Source: a bacterium HR12
GTDB taxonomy: Bacteria; Actinomycetota; UBA4738; HRBIN12
Direction: 5' to 3'
DNA length: 6,725 bases
NCBI GenBank assembly: GCA_002898915.1
Contig: BEHO01000064.1
Span: 1-6,725 of the forward strand
In this document: positions 1 through 6,725 of the stretch, piece by piece
Position numbering within the stretch: the first letter of the stretch is position 1
How the letters are laid out: each line of letters opens with the position of its first letter
Notes under the pieces: generated by a model
The model's database searches: none
Told to the model about the DNA's origin: nothing
Seen by the model: the letters and a program-made list of their open reading frames with translations, nothing else
Position numbers and translations under genes: made by a program

Positions 1-237
1 ATCTACGGCCGGACGGACGTCGAGCGCGGGCTGTACGAGCTCCAGACGACGGTGCGACCGGGCAACTCCGGCGGGCCCTTCGTCCTGCCCGACGGGCGCG
101 TGGCGGGCGTCGTCTTCGCGGCCTCGAGCGCGGATCCGGGGATCGGCTACGCGATCCGCAGCACGGAGATCCTCGACGACGTCGAGGCGGCGGTGAGCCG
201 GACCACCGCGGTGGACACCGGGCCCTGCATCCGGTGA
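1..237 (+). CDS. MarP-like trypsin-type serine protease, C-terminal fragment
   Basis: This is the 3' end of a gene that enters from the left edge; 78 residues are visible in frame 1, ending at TGA 235-237. The fragment begins IYGRTDVERGLYELQ and then has RPGNSGGPF, the catalytic-serine motif of chymotrypsin/trypsin-fold proteases (Ser in GNSGG, about visible residue 23). The following DGRVAGVVFAASSADPGIGYA matches the region after the serine in the actinobacterial MarP family, which are membrane-anchored periplasmic proteases with an N-terminal CvpA-like membrane domain and roles in acid and oxidative stress resistance. A cysteine sits three residues from the C-terminus; from memory, M. tuberculosis MarP has a disulfide-forming cysteine at a similar place. 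The membrane part and the His and Asp of the triad lie outside the window, so assignment to MarP rather than an HtrA-like protease is inferred. It is convergent with the debranching gene, with a 3-base gap. Confidence 0.85.
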   Translation: MYGRTDVERGLYELQTTVRPGNSGGPFVLPDGRVAGVVFAASSADPGIGYAIRSTEILDDVEAAVSRTTAVDTGPCIR

Positions 238-240
238 GGC

Positions 241-2433
241 CTACTCCTCCAGCACGACGCGGACGTCGCCCTCGCGGGAGAGGACCGAGAAAGCCGTGAT
301 CTCCCCCTCCCGCCGGAAGAGCATCGAGATCCGCGAGGCTCCGACGGCGAGGTCCCGGACCTCGACGGTGTTCAACCAGGTCGGCAGCTGCGGCTGGTGC
401 ACGGTCAGCAGGTTCCGATGGGCCTCGGCGGAGATCCCGAGCATCGCCTGGAGGAGGAGGAACGGGGAACCCGCCGCCCAGGCCTGCGGCGAACACGCGA
501 CCGGGTAGCTCACCGGTCGGTTCGGGGTCCGCCGCGTGAAGCCACAGAACAGCTCGGGCAGCCGCATGTAGTCCGCGGCGATGGCCGCGTCGAACAACGC
601 CGTCGCGACCCGGTTCGTGGCCCGCACGAACCCGTAGCGCTTCAGGCCCGCGGCGATGAGGGCGTTGTCGTGCGGCCAGACCGAGCCGTTGTGGTAGCTC
701 ATGGGGTTGTAGGCGAGCGCGGACTTGCTCATCGTCCGCACCCCCCATCCCGAGAACATGTCCGGCGCCAGGAGACGCTTGGCGAGGGCCACGGCCTTGT
801 CCTCGTCCACGATGCCGCAGTAGAGGGCGTGCCCGGGGTTCGAGGTGACCGTCCGGACCTGCCGCTTGTCCGCGTCCAGGGCCATCGCGAAGTAGCGCTC
901 GTCCTCCATCCAGAACGCCTCGTTGAAGCGGCGGCGGAGCTCGTCGGCCTGGGCGAGCAGCTCCCGCGCCTCCCTCGAGCGGCCCAGCGCCTCGTACACG
1001 TCCGCCATCCGGCGCTTGGCGAGGTACACGTAGCCCTGCACCTCGGCGAGCGCGATGGGGGGCTCGGCCAGGCGCCCGTCGGCGTGCACGACCGCGTCGT
1101 TGGAGTCCTTCCACCCTTGGTTGCGCATCCCGCCCGGCGAGCGGCACAGGTACTCCACGAACCCGTCGCCGTCGAGGTCGCCGTACTCGTCGATCCAGCG
1201 GAGCGCCGCCTCGGCCGCGGGGAGGAGCTCCTCGGCGAAGGCCAGGTCGGCCGTCCACCGCAGGTACTGGGCGAAGAGGATGAGGAACCAGGGGGTCGAG
1301 TCCACCGACCCGTAGTACGGGGTGTGGGGCACGATGCCGGCGCCGGCGAGCTCGCCCCTCCGCACCTCGTGGAGGATCTTGCCGGGCTGCTCATCGCGCC
1401 AGTCGTCCACCTTCGTCCCCTGATGGGCCGCCAGGAAGCGGAGGGTCTCCCGGGCCGGCCGCGGGTTGATGGAGAGGAGCTGGTGCGAGGTGATCAGCGA
1501 GTCGCGCCCGAACACCGTCGCGTACCAGGGGATGCCGGCCTCGATGACCTCCCCTCCGTCGGTCGGCGCCGCGAGCGCCCGCAGGTCGCGGAGGCTCCGG
1601 TCGAGGAGCTCGTTGAACAGCTCGTTGTCCGTCACCACCCTGGTGCAGCCGCGCTCCCACTCCTCGTAGGAGCGGCGGAGGCGATGCACGGCGACGTCGA
1701 ACTCGATCGGAGCGGGCTCCCGGTCCCCGACCACGGGGTCCACCGTGAGGCTCACGAGCTTCGTCTGGTAGGGGCCGAGGCTGAGGCGGAAGGTGGCGTG
1801 CACGGTCCAGCCCTCCACCCGGAGGTCGTCCGGCTTCGTGCCGAAGGAGATCCGGGTCTCGCGCCGGACCCCGTCGCGACCCACCATGGCGAGCACCACC
1901 CGGTCCGGCTCGAGGACCGGCGCCTCGATGGCGGGGTGCTCCGGGGTGAGCATGCCGCGGACCTCGAAGATGTCCGCGAAGTCCGAGCCGAAGGCGAACG
2001 CGAGGTCCACCGCGACCGGGAAGGGGTTGTAGTTCTTCACCCGCACCCGCTCGAACAGGCGGCCGTCGATCACCCGGACGCGACGGATGTTGAGGGTCTG
2101 CTGGGGAACGCTCACCCGATCCCCCTCGTAGAGGTCGGGGTTCGTGAGGTCGACGTGCCCCATGTAGCCGCGCTCGGCCGAGGAGGACAGGAGGACGGGG
2201 TCCCGACCGTTCACGGTCATGCGGAAGTGCGAGAGGAACCGCGTGTCGGCCGCGTACAGCCCGAGGCCGTAGGTGCCGCCGTGGTCGAGGTTCCCCTCGC
2301 GGTCCGAGTACAGGAAGACGTCGCCCTCCTTCACCGCCAGGGTCTTGCTGGCGAGATCGGTGATGAGGACCGGGGCGGCGCCCTCGACCGGTCGTTCGAG
2401 CGGGGGTTGCGGCTGCTGGGCAGCGACGTTCAT
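241..2433 (-). CDS. Glycogen debranching-type glycosidase (amylo-alpha-1,6-glucosidase family)
   Basis: The 730-residue protein is complete, from ATG at 2433-2431 to TAG at 243-241. It probably removes alpha-1,6 branches of glycogen or a related alpha-glucan in the cytoplasm; no signal peptide or membrane segment is visible. Residues about 22-235 form the N-terminal beta-rich domain of the GDE_N_bis type (LITDLASKTLAVKEGD; YGLGLYAADTRFLS). Residues about 265-665 form the (alpha/alpha)6 barrel, with IPWYATVFGRDSL (301-313), YYGSVDSTPWF (373-383), GWKDSNDAV (440-448), SVWPHDNALIAAGL (584-597), LPELFCGF (625-632) and CSPQAW (647-652). By analogy with GH63/GH133 barrels, Asp443 and Glu627 are plausible catalytic acids; this is inference. 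A short C-terminal beta tail follows. GGGAG lies 6 bases before the ATG, and an in-frame TAG at 2454-2452 rules out a longer start. It has its own promoter. Exact substrate is uncertain: such proteins are often annotated only as glycogen debranching or amylo-alpha-1,6-glucosidase. Confidence 0.9.
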   Translation of the reverse strand: MNVAAQQPQPPLERPVEGAAPVLITDLASKTLAVKEGDVFLYSDREGNLDHGGTYGLGLYAADTRFLSHFRMTVNGRDPVLLSSSAERGYMGHVDLTNPDLYEGDRVSVPQQTLNIRRVRVIDGRLFERVRVKNYNPFPVAVDLAFAFGSDFADIFEVRGMLTPEHPAIEAPVLEPDRVVLAMVGRDGVRRETRISFGTKPDDLRVEGWTVHATFRLSLGPYQTKLVSLTVDPVVGDREPAPIEFDVAVHRLRRSYEEWERGCTRVVTDNELFNELLDRSLRDLRALAAPTDGGEVIEAGIPWYATVFGRDSLITSHQLLSINPRPARETLRFLAAHQGTKVDDWRDEQPGKILHEVRRGELAGAGIVPHTPYYGSVDSTPWFLILFAQYLRWTADLAFAEELLPAAEAALRWIDEYGDLDGDGFVEYLCRSPGGMRNQGWKDSNDAVVHADGRLAEPPIALAEVQGYVYLAKRRMADVYEALGRSREARELLAQADELRRRFNEAFWMEDERYFAMALDADKRQVRTVTSNPGHALYCGIVDEDKAVALAKRLLAPDMFSGWGVRTMSKSALAYNPMSYHNGSVWPHDNALIAAGLKRYGFVRATNRVATALFDAAIAADYMRLPELFCGFTRRTPNRPVSYPVACSPQAWAAGSPFLLLQAMLGISAEAHRNLLTVHQPQLPTWLNTVEVRDLAVGASRISMLFRREGEITAFSVLSREGDVRVVLEE

Positions 2434-2448
2434 GGGCGGCTCCCGGCG

Positions 2449-2477
2449 AGTCTAGGTTCGGCGCATCCGTCCTTCAA
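2449..2477 (-). promoter_or_regulatory. Predicted sigma-70-type promoter of the debranching gene
   Basis: Read on the minus strand, TTGAAG (2477-2472) is followed by a 17-base spacer and TAGACT (2454-2449). The first differs from TTGACA at two places, and the second fits the actinobacterial -10 pattern TANNNT. The spacing is ideal. The site lies in the 70-base gap between the thrB stop and the debranching-gene ATG, so it lets that gene be expressed apart from the threonine operon. Transcription would start near 2441-2443, giving a leader of only about 8-10 bases. The hexamers and spacing are seen; activity is inferred. Confidence 0.6.
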
Positions 2478-2503
2478 CGACATCGGGCCACATGCTCGTC
2501 CGC

Positions 2504-3388
2504 TCACGCCGACACGACCTCCACCCCCCGCGGGCGGACGGCGAGACGGAGGACACGCCAGCCCGCACCCGGGTGCGGGACGGGGACGCCCTCTTGCTCG
2601 AACGCGAGCAGGGTCGGTCCGGAGCCGGAGACGCAGACCGGCACGCCCGCCGCACGCAGGTCCCCCATCACCGCACGCACGGGCGGGACGAGCGAGAGGC
2701 GGGCCTCCTCGTGGAGCCGATCCCGGAGCGCCACGCGCAACAGCTCGAGGTCGCCCCCCGTGAGCGCGGTCACGACGAGGGCCGCGTGCGCGACGTTGAA
2801 CACGGCGTCGGCGAGGGGCACGGTCGTCGGCAGCGCCCGGCGGGCGGCGTCGGTCGGGACCCGGATCCCCTCCGGCACGAGGGCGACCGGTCGGATCGCC
2901 GGGTGCACGTCGAGCCGTCGCACCGATCCCTCGGCGACCACGGTGAGACCGCCGTAGACGGCGGGGGCGGCGTTGTCGGGGTGGCCCTCGAGCTCCGCCG
3001 CGACCGCGAAGGTCATGGCGGGATCGCCACCGGGCCCGGCCGAACCGATGAGCGCGCTCGCGAGGGCCACGCCCGCCACGGCGGCGGCCGAGGACGACCC
3101 GAGCCCACGCGCCAGCGGGATCCGGTTCACCCCGTGGAGCGCGAACGGCGGGATCCCGCCGCCGGGACGGTCCGCGCCGAGCCGTTCGACCGTCGCCGCG
3201 ATGGCCCGGCTGACCATGTCCGTGCCGTCGGTCGGCAGCTCGTCCGCCCCCTCGCCCTCCCAGCTGATCCGGGGCTCGGCCTCGGTGTCGATCGTCACCT
3301 CGTTGCAGAGATCCAGCGCGAGCCCGAAGCAGTCGAAGCCGGGCCCGAGGTTCGCCGAGGTCGCGGGGACGCGCGCGGTGAGCTTCAC
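2504..3388 (-). CDS. thrB: Homoserine kinase ThrB
   Basis: The 294-residue GHMP-family kinase phosphorylates L-homoserine with ATP to O-phospho-L-homoserine, the substrate of ThrC encoded just upstream. The start is GTG at 3388-3386, reading MKLTARVPATSANLGPGFD; this places the family's N-terminal motif PATSANLGPGFD at residues 8-19, and the reading frame further upstream is antisense-like filler overlapping thrC. The ATP-binding GHMP motif PLARGLGSSSAA is at 91-102, EGHPDN at 134-139 and the C-terminal motif VSGSGPTLLAF at 253-263. Length is normal for bacterial ThrB (about 300). The stop is TGA at 2506-2504. It is the last gene of the operon, 11 bases after the thrC stop, with no good Shine-Dalgarno sequence in front (only a weak AGG about 10 bases upstream), which suggests translation coupled to thrC. 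No convincing terminator follows it. The protein is expected to be cytoplasmic. Confidence 0.96.
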   Translation of the reverse strand: MKLTARVPATSANLGPGFDCFGLALDLCNEVTIDTEAEPRISWEGEGADELPTDGTDMVSRAIAATVERLGADRPGGGIPPFALHGVNRIPLARGLGSSSAAAVAGVALASALIGSAGPGGDPAMTFAVAAELEGHPDNAAPAVYGGLTVVAEGSVRRLDVHPAIRPVALVPEGIRVPTDAARRALPTTVPLADAVFNVAHAALVVTALTGGDLELLRVALRDRLHEEARLSLVPPVRAVMGDLRAAGVPVCVSGSGPTLLAFEQEGVPVPHPGAGWRVLRLAVRPRGVEVVSA

Positions 3389-3399
3389 GGCGGGCGAGC

Positions 3400-4452
3400 C
3401 TACAACCCCAGCTCGGCCGCCACCGCGGCCGGGTCCACGGGCACCGTCGGAGGATGGCCGGCCCCCGTGATGGCCCACTCCGGGTCCTTCAGCCCGTGCC
3501 CGGTGAGGACGCACACCACGGTGGCGCCGGCCGGCAGCGTCCCCTCCGCGGCGAGATGGAGGAGCCCGGCGACGCTCGCCGCCGAGGCCGGCTCGACGAA
3601 CAGGCCCTCGTGGGCGACGCGCCGGTAGGCGGCGAGGATCTCGCGGTCGGTCACGGCGAGGATCCCGCCCTCGGACTCGCGGGCCGCCGCGATCGCCTTG
3701 TCCCAGGACGCCGGGTTGCCGATCCGGATCGCCGTCGCGATGGTCTGCGGGTCCTTCACGGGATGGCCGAGCACGAGGGGCGCCGCGCCGGCCGCCTGGA
3801 ACCCGAACAGGCGCGGCGGCTCGGCGATCACGCCATCGGCGAGGTACTCCGAGTAGCCCATCCAGTGGCTCGAGATGTTCCCCGCGTTGCCCACCGGCAC
3901 GCAGTGCAGGTCCGGGGCACGCCCGAGGGCGTCGCAGACCTCGAAGGCGAGGGTCTTCTGCCCCTCGAGCCGGAAGGGGTTCACCGAGTTCACGAGGGTC
4001 ACCGGGTAGTGGCGCGCCAGGTCCTGCGCGAGCTCCAGCGAGTCGTCGAAGTTCCCGTCCACCTCGAGCACCCGCGCGCCGTGGACGAGGGTCTGGGCCA
4101 TCTTGCCCAGCGCGACCTTGCCCTTGGGCACGAGGACCGCGCAGGTGAGCCCGGCCTTGGCCGCGTAGGCGGCGGCGCTCGCGCTCGTGTTGCCCGTCGA
4201 GGCGCACACCACGGCCTTCGAGCCGGCCTCGAGCGCCTTGCTGATCGCGACGGTCATGCCGCGGTCCTTGAAGGAGCCGGTGGGGTTGGCGCCCTCGTAC
4301 TTCAGGAACACCTCGCAGCCGGTCTCCGCCGAGAGCGGCTCGGACCGCACGAGCGGGGTCCCGCCCTCGCGGAGCGTCACGACCGGCGTGTCCGGCCCCA
4401 CCGGGAGCCGTTCCCGGTACTCCTCGATGATCCCTCGCCAGGGGCGGGCCAC
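3400..4452 (-). CDS. thrC: Threonine synthase ThrC
   Basis: This 350-residue PLP enzyme converts O-phosphohomoserine and water to L-threonine and phosphate, the last step of the pathway. It is of the short type found in actinobacteria: the N-terminus [17 protein letters not shown] followed by [13 protein letters not shown] closely matches those proteins as I recall them. GSFKDRGM (59-66) supplies the PLP lysine, Lys62. [15 protein letters not shown] is at 83-97, the cofactor-phosphate loop VGNAGN at 187-192, IRIGNPASW at 242-250 and TGHGLKDP at 317-324. I chose the GTG at 4452-4450 because GGAGGAG (4467-4461) ends 8 bases before it. The alternative in-frame GTG at 4461-4459 would add three residues and overlap the hom stop as GTGA, but it would have almost no spacing from that ribosome binding site. 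The stop is TAG at 3402-3400. It lies between hom and thrB in the same operon. Confidence 0.96.
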   Translation of the reverse strand: MARPWRGIIEEYRERLPVGPDTPVVTLREGGTPLVRSEPLSAETGCEVFLKYEGANPTGSFKDRGMTVAISKALEAGSKAVVCASTGNTSASAAAYAAKAGLTCAVLVPKGKVALGKMAQTLVHGARVLEVDGNFDDSLELAQDLARHYPVTLVNSVNPFRLEGQKTLAFEVCDALGRAPDLHCVPVGNAGNISSHWMGYSEYLADGVIAEPPRLFGFQAAGAAPLVLGHPVKDPQTIATAIRIGNPASWDKAIAAARESEGGILAVTDREILAAYRRVAHEGLFVEPASAASVAGLLHLAAEGTLPAGATVVCVLTGHGLKDPEWAITGAGHPPTVPVDPAAVAAELGL

Positions 4453-4457
4453 GGGCC

Positions 4458-5750
4458 TCACTCCTCCGCCTCGACCCGGAGGATCGAGCGCACCTCGCGC
4501 ACCGGCGCCAGGCCGCGGATCCCCGCCACGGCCTCCTGGAACGCGCCCTCCCGCGCCCGGTGCGTGATGAACACGAGCCGCGCGTCCTCGCCGATCCCCT
4601 CCTGCCACACGCTCTTGATGGAGACGCGACACCGACCGAAGACCGAGGCGATCTCGGCGAGGACCCCGGGTCGGTCCTCCACCCGCATGAGGATGTAGTA
4701 CTGGCCGTCGAGCTCGCTCATGGGCCGCACCGCGCGCTCGTGGAAGCACGTGCACCCCACGCCGCGCGTGCCGGCCTGGAGGTTCCTCGCCACGCTCACG
4801 AGGTCCCCGACGACGGCCGTCGCCGTGGGGTCGCCACCGGCCCCTCGCCCGTAGAACATCAGCTCGCCGACGCGCGGCCCCTCGACGAAGACGGCGTTGT
4901 ACGCGTCGCGCACGGCGGCGAGGGGGTGCGTCACCGGGATCATCGCCGGGTGGACGCGGGCGGCGATCCGGTCGCCGTCCACGAGCTCGGCGACGGCGAG
5001 GAGCTTCACCGCGTACCCCAGCCGCCGGGCGAAGGCGATGTCCTCCGGCGTCACGCCGGAGATGCCCTCCCGGTACACGTCGGCCGCCGTGACCCGCGCG
5101 TTGAAGGCGATCGAGGCGAGGATCGCGCACTTGGCCGCGGCGTCGTGCCCGTCCACGTCGGCGCTCGGGTCGGCCTCCGCGTACCCGAGGGCCTGGGCCT
5201 CGGCCAGCACCTCGGCGAAGGGCCGGCCCTCATCGGCCATCTTCGTCAGGATGAAGTTCGTCGTGCCGTTCACGATCCCCATGACGCGGCGCAGGCGCTC
5301 ACCCGTGAGCGACTCCTTCAACGGCCGGATCAGGGGGATGCCGCCGCCGACGGCGGCCTCGAAGTAGAGGTCGAGGCCCTTCGCGTCGGAGGCGTCGAAC
5401 AGCTCGCGGCCCCGCGTGGCGAGGAGCTCCTTGTTCGCGGTCACCACCGGCTTGCCCCGCTCGAAGGCGGCGAGGATCAGGGAACCGGCCGGCTCGACCC
5501 CGCCGATCAGCTCGCACACGATGTCGACGTCGGGGTCCTCCACGACCGCCATCGGGTCCGCGGTGAACCGCGACGGCGGGAGCGGCACGTCCCGGGGCCG
5601 GGCGGGGTCGCGGACGGCGACGCGGGCGACCTCCAGGCGGCACCCCGCCCGCCGGGCGATGTCGTCGGCGTGCTCGGCGAGGAGGCGCACCACGGCCGCC
5701 CCCACGTTCCCGCACCCGAGCAGCCCGACCCGCAACGTCCCGCCGATCAC
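4458..5750 (-). CDS. hom: Homoserine dehydrogenase with C-terminal ACT domain
   Basis: The 430-residue enzyme reduces L-aspartate-4-semialdehyde to L-homoserine with NAD(P)H, the first step of the threonine/methionine branch. The Rossmann motif [13 protein letters not shown] is at residues 9-21. TANKELL (104-110) and [11 protein letters not shown] (158-168) are the family's cofactor and substrate motifs. In [18 protein letters not shown] (190-207), Asp203 and Lys207 correspond to the catalytic Asp/Lys pair. Residues about 350-425, beginning [18 protein letters not shown], form an ACT domain, typical of the Gram-positive type and usually the site of threonine inhibition. No aspartokinase domain is fused to it. 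The start is GTG at 5750-5748, overlapping the lysA-GNAT stop as GTGA, with AGGGG about 5 bases upstream; TTG at 5735 is a poorer alternative. The length fits actinobacterial Hom (about 430). The stop is TGA at 4460-4458, 5 bases before thrC. Confidence 0.96.
   Translation of the reverse strand: MIGGTLRVGLLGCGNVGAAVVRLLAEHADDIARRAGCRLEVARVAVRDPARPRDVPLPPSRFTADPMAVVEDPDVDIVCELIGGVEPAGSLILAAFERGKPVVTANKELLATRGRELFDASDAKGLDLYFEAAVGGGIPLIRPLKESLTGERLRRVMGIVNGTTNFILTKMADEGRPFAEVLAEAQALGYAEADPSADVDGHDAAAKCAILASIAFNARVTAADVYREGISGVTPEDIAFARRLGYAVKLLAVAELVDGDRIAARVHPAMIPVTHPLAAVRDAYNAVFVEGPRVGELMFYGRGAGGDPTATAVVGDLVSVARNLQAGTRGVGCTCFHERAVRPMSELDGQYYILMRVEDRPGVLAEIASVFGRCRVSIKSVWQEGIGEDARLVFITHRAREGAFQEAVAGIRGLAPVREVRSILRVEAEE
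4461..4467 (-). promoter_or_regulatory. Ribosome binding site of thrC inside the hom 3' end
   Basis: The minus strand reads GGAGGAG, a near-perfect Shine-Dalgarno sequence formed by the final Glu-Glu codons of hom. It is 8 bases from the GTG at 4452 and touches the GTG at 4461, so it favours the downstream start. Its place inside hom implies that ribosomes finishing hom can restart on thrC. Confidence 0.7.
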
Positions 5751-6725
5751 CGCTCCCCCTGCAGCCAGACGCCCATCAGTATCTCGTCCCGGTAGCCCGA
5801 CGGCTCGCGGGAGTGGCCCGAGAGCCGCCCCTCCTCCACGAACCCGAACCGGCGGTAGAGCGCGAGCGCCGCCCGGTTGTCGGGGTAGACCGAGAGCTCC
5901 ACCTTGCTCACGCCGCGATCCCGGGCCCAGCGCAGGGCCTCGGAGAGGAGGGCCGAGCCGACGCCCCGGCGGCGTCGGTCCCGAGCCACGGCCATGCCGA
6001 ACGTCGCGACGTGGCGCACCACGGGGTGGGGTTCCCGCACGACCTGGATCCAGCCGACGACCCGTCCGCCCTCCACCGCGACGAAGCACGCCCGCTCGTC
6101 GGTGACCGGGTGACGGAGCAGGCGTCGCGCCTCTCGCACGGTGCGCAGGACCCGCTCGGAGCGCAGGTAGCGCTCCTCGGCCACCGCCTCCCGATAGACG
6201 CCGAGGAACCCCTCGGCGTCCGCGGGACGTGCCGGTCGGACCTCCACCCCTGGGGGCGGCGCCACGCGCCGCCCGGGGTCCCACGCGACCTCGAGCCGGT
6301 CGAGGTCGGCCGCGTCCTCGCGGCGGAGCCAGAGGCGCGCCCGGCCGTCCACGACCCCGACGACGGCCGGACGGCCCACCCGGTTGTAGGCGCTCGCCAT
6401 CGAGTACGTGTACGCGCCGGTCGCCGCGAACGCGAGCAGGTCCCCCGGGCGGGGCACCCCGGGCAGCTCGGCGTCGGGAGCGAGCACATCGCCCGACTCG
6501 CAGTGGCGGCCGACGATCCGGACCCGGACCGGGCCGTCGTCCCGGGGCGGGCTCGCGAAGGCCACCCGGTAGCGGGCGCCGTAGAGCATGGGACGGATGT
6601 TGTCGGACATGCCCCCGTCCACGGCCACGATCGGCGCTCCCTCGCGCACCTTCACCACGCCGACCCGGTACAGGGTCACCATCGCCTGCCCCACCACGGA
6701 CCGACCCGGCTCGACGAGCGTGTGC
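5747..6725 (-). CDS. lysA: Diaminopimelate decarboxylase (C-terminal part) fused to a GNAT acetyltransferase
   Basis: The gene enters from the right edge; its last 325 residues are visible, ending at TGA 5749-5747. Visible residues 1-145 are the C-terminal part of LysA, the PLP enzyme that makes L-lysine and CO2 from meso-diaminopimelate. They include VEPGRS (4-9), VDGGMSDN (35-42), the active-site motif HCESGD (74-79) and GAYTYSMASAYNR (103-115). Residues about 146-159 (VAWDPGRRVAPPPG) look like a linker. Residues 160-325 form a complete GNAT N-acetyltransferase: VRPARPADAEGF at its start, the acetyl-CoA loop RRRGVGSALL around 251-260, and VYPDNRAALALYRRFGF (279-295) followed by a YRDEILMGVWL end resembling YncA/Pat-type acetyltransferases. 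LysA proteins normally stop near residue 145, so the fusion is unusual. The N-terminal PLP barrel with its lysine lies outside the window. The acetyl acceptor is unknown. The stop overlaps the hom start as GTGA, so the two are likely coupled. Confidence 0.9.
   Translation of the reverse strand, partial: HTLVEPGRSVVGQAMVTLYRVGVVKVREGAPIVAVDGGMSDNIRPMLYGARYRVAFASPPRDDGPVRVRIVGRHCESGDVLAPDAELPGVPRPGDLLAFAATGAYTYSMASAYNRVGRPAVVGVVDGRARLWLRREDAADLDRLEVAWDPGRRVAPPPGVEVRPARPADAEGFLGVYREAVAEERYLRSERVLRTVREARRLLRHPVTDERACFVAVEGGRVVGWIQVVREPHPVVRHVATFGMAVARDRRRRGVGSALLSEALRWARDRGVSKVELSVYPDNRAALALYRRFGFVEEGRLSGHSREPSGYRDEILMGVWLQGER

Noticed and set aside
2478..2498. Possible terminator hairpin after thrB: CGAgCAT pairing with ATGTCG around an 8-base loop on the minus strand.
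   Set aside because: The stem is only 6 pairs with a bulge, and no T tract follows. It is too weak to call a terminator.
397..2763. A 788-codon open frame on the plus strand, antisense to the debranching gene and running into thrB.
   Set aside because: It mirrors the codon structure of a well-supported GC-rich gene: the product is dominated by Arg, Gly, Val, His, Glu and Pro, has no recognisable domain, and it crosses a promoter and another gene.
3454..5795. Long plus-strand open frames (3454-4698 and 4560-5795) opposite thrC and hom.
   Set aside because: They are antisense shadows of two clearly conserved genes, with low-complexity Arg/Gly/His/Val-rich products and no family resemblance.
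4458..6284. Extension of the hom frame upstream through the GNAT region to 6284, which would give a 608-residue protein.
   Set aside because: The extra part is an off-frame reading of the GNAT coding sequence, Gly/Arg/Pro-rich with no domain. Hom has its normal length from the GTG at 5750, which overlaps the preceding stop in the usual way.
6248..6292. A frameshift artefact joining lysA and the GNAT gene.
   Set aside because: All three minus-strand frames are open across and around the junction, so a single inserted or deleted base would not reveal a nearby lysA stop. A base substitution remains possible and is listed as a finding.
2434..6725. A new defence, phage or other accessory system.
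   Set aside because: Every gene belongs to a known metabolic or housekeeping family. There are no repeats, integrase or transposase remnants, tRNA genes or composition shifts that would mark an accessory island.

Overview
The window is very GC-rich and reads like a chromosomal segment of a high-GC Gram-positive bacterium (Actinomycetota or a close relative). Three things support this. The amino-acid genes follow the order lysA, hom, thrC, thrB, the arrangement known from Mycobacterium tuberculosis (argS-lysA-thrA-thrC-thrB-rho). The threonine synthase closely resembles actinobacterial forms. A MarP-like serine protease tail lies at the left edge. I cannot name a genus.

Layout from left to right. 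Positions 1-237 (+) hold the last 78 residues of a trypsin-like, MarP-type periplasmic protease. Only 3 bases separate its stop from the stop of a convergent gene at 241-2433 (-), which encodes a complete 730-residue glycogen-debranching-type glycosidase. A 70-base gap (2434-2503) carries a good sigma-70-type promoter for that glycosidase. From 2504 to the right edge everything is on the minus strand and forms one tightly packed operon. In transcription order it is: lysA (5' part outside the window) with a GNAT acetyltransferase domain fused to its C-terminus (5747-6725), hom (4458-5750), thrC (3400-4452) and thrB (2504-3388). LysA-GNAT and hom overlap by GTGA. Hom and thrC are 5 bases apart (or overlap by GTGA if the upstream GTG is used). 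ThrC and thrB are 11 bases apart.

The operon joins two end branches of the aspartate family. LysA makes L-lysine from meso-diaminopimelate. Hom, ThrB and ThrC turn aspartate semialdehyde into homoserine, O-phosphohomoserine and threonine. Hom carries a C-terminal ACT domain, the usual site of threonine feedback. The operon promoter and any leader control lie beyond the right edge. The glycosidase has its own promoter and looks functionally separate.

Most of the window is ordinary metabolism. The one unusual item is the in-frame LysA-GNAT fusion: there is no stop in any minus-strand frame at the junction, so a simple indel error does not explain it. The very short predicted leader of the debranching gene is a second, smaller point of interest. 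I found no RNA gene, mobile element, CRISPR array or clear new multi-gene system.
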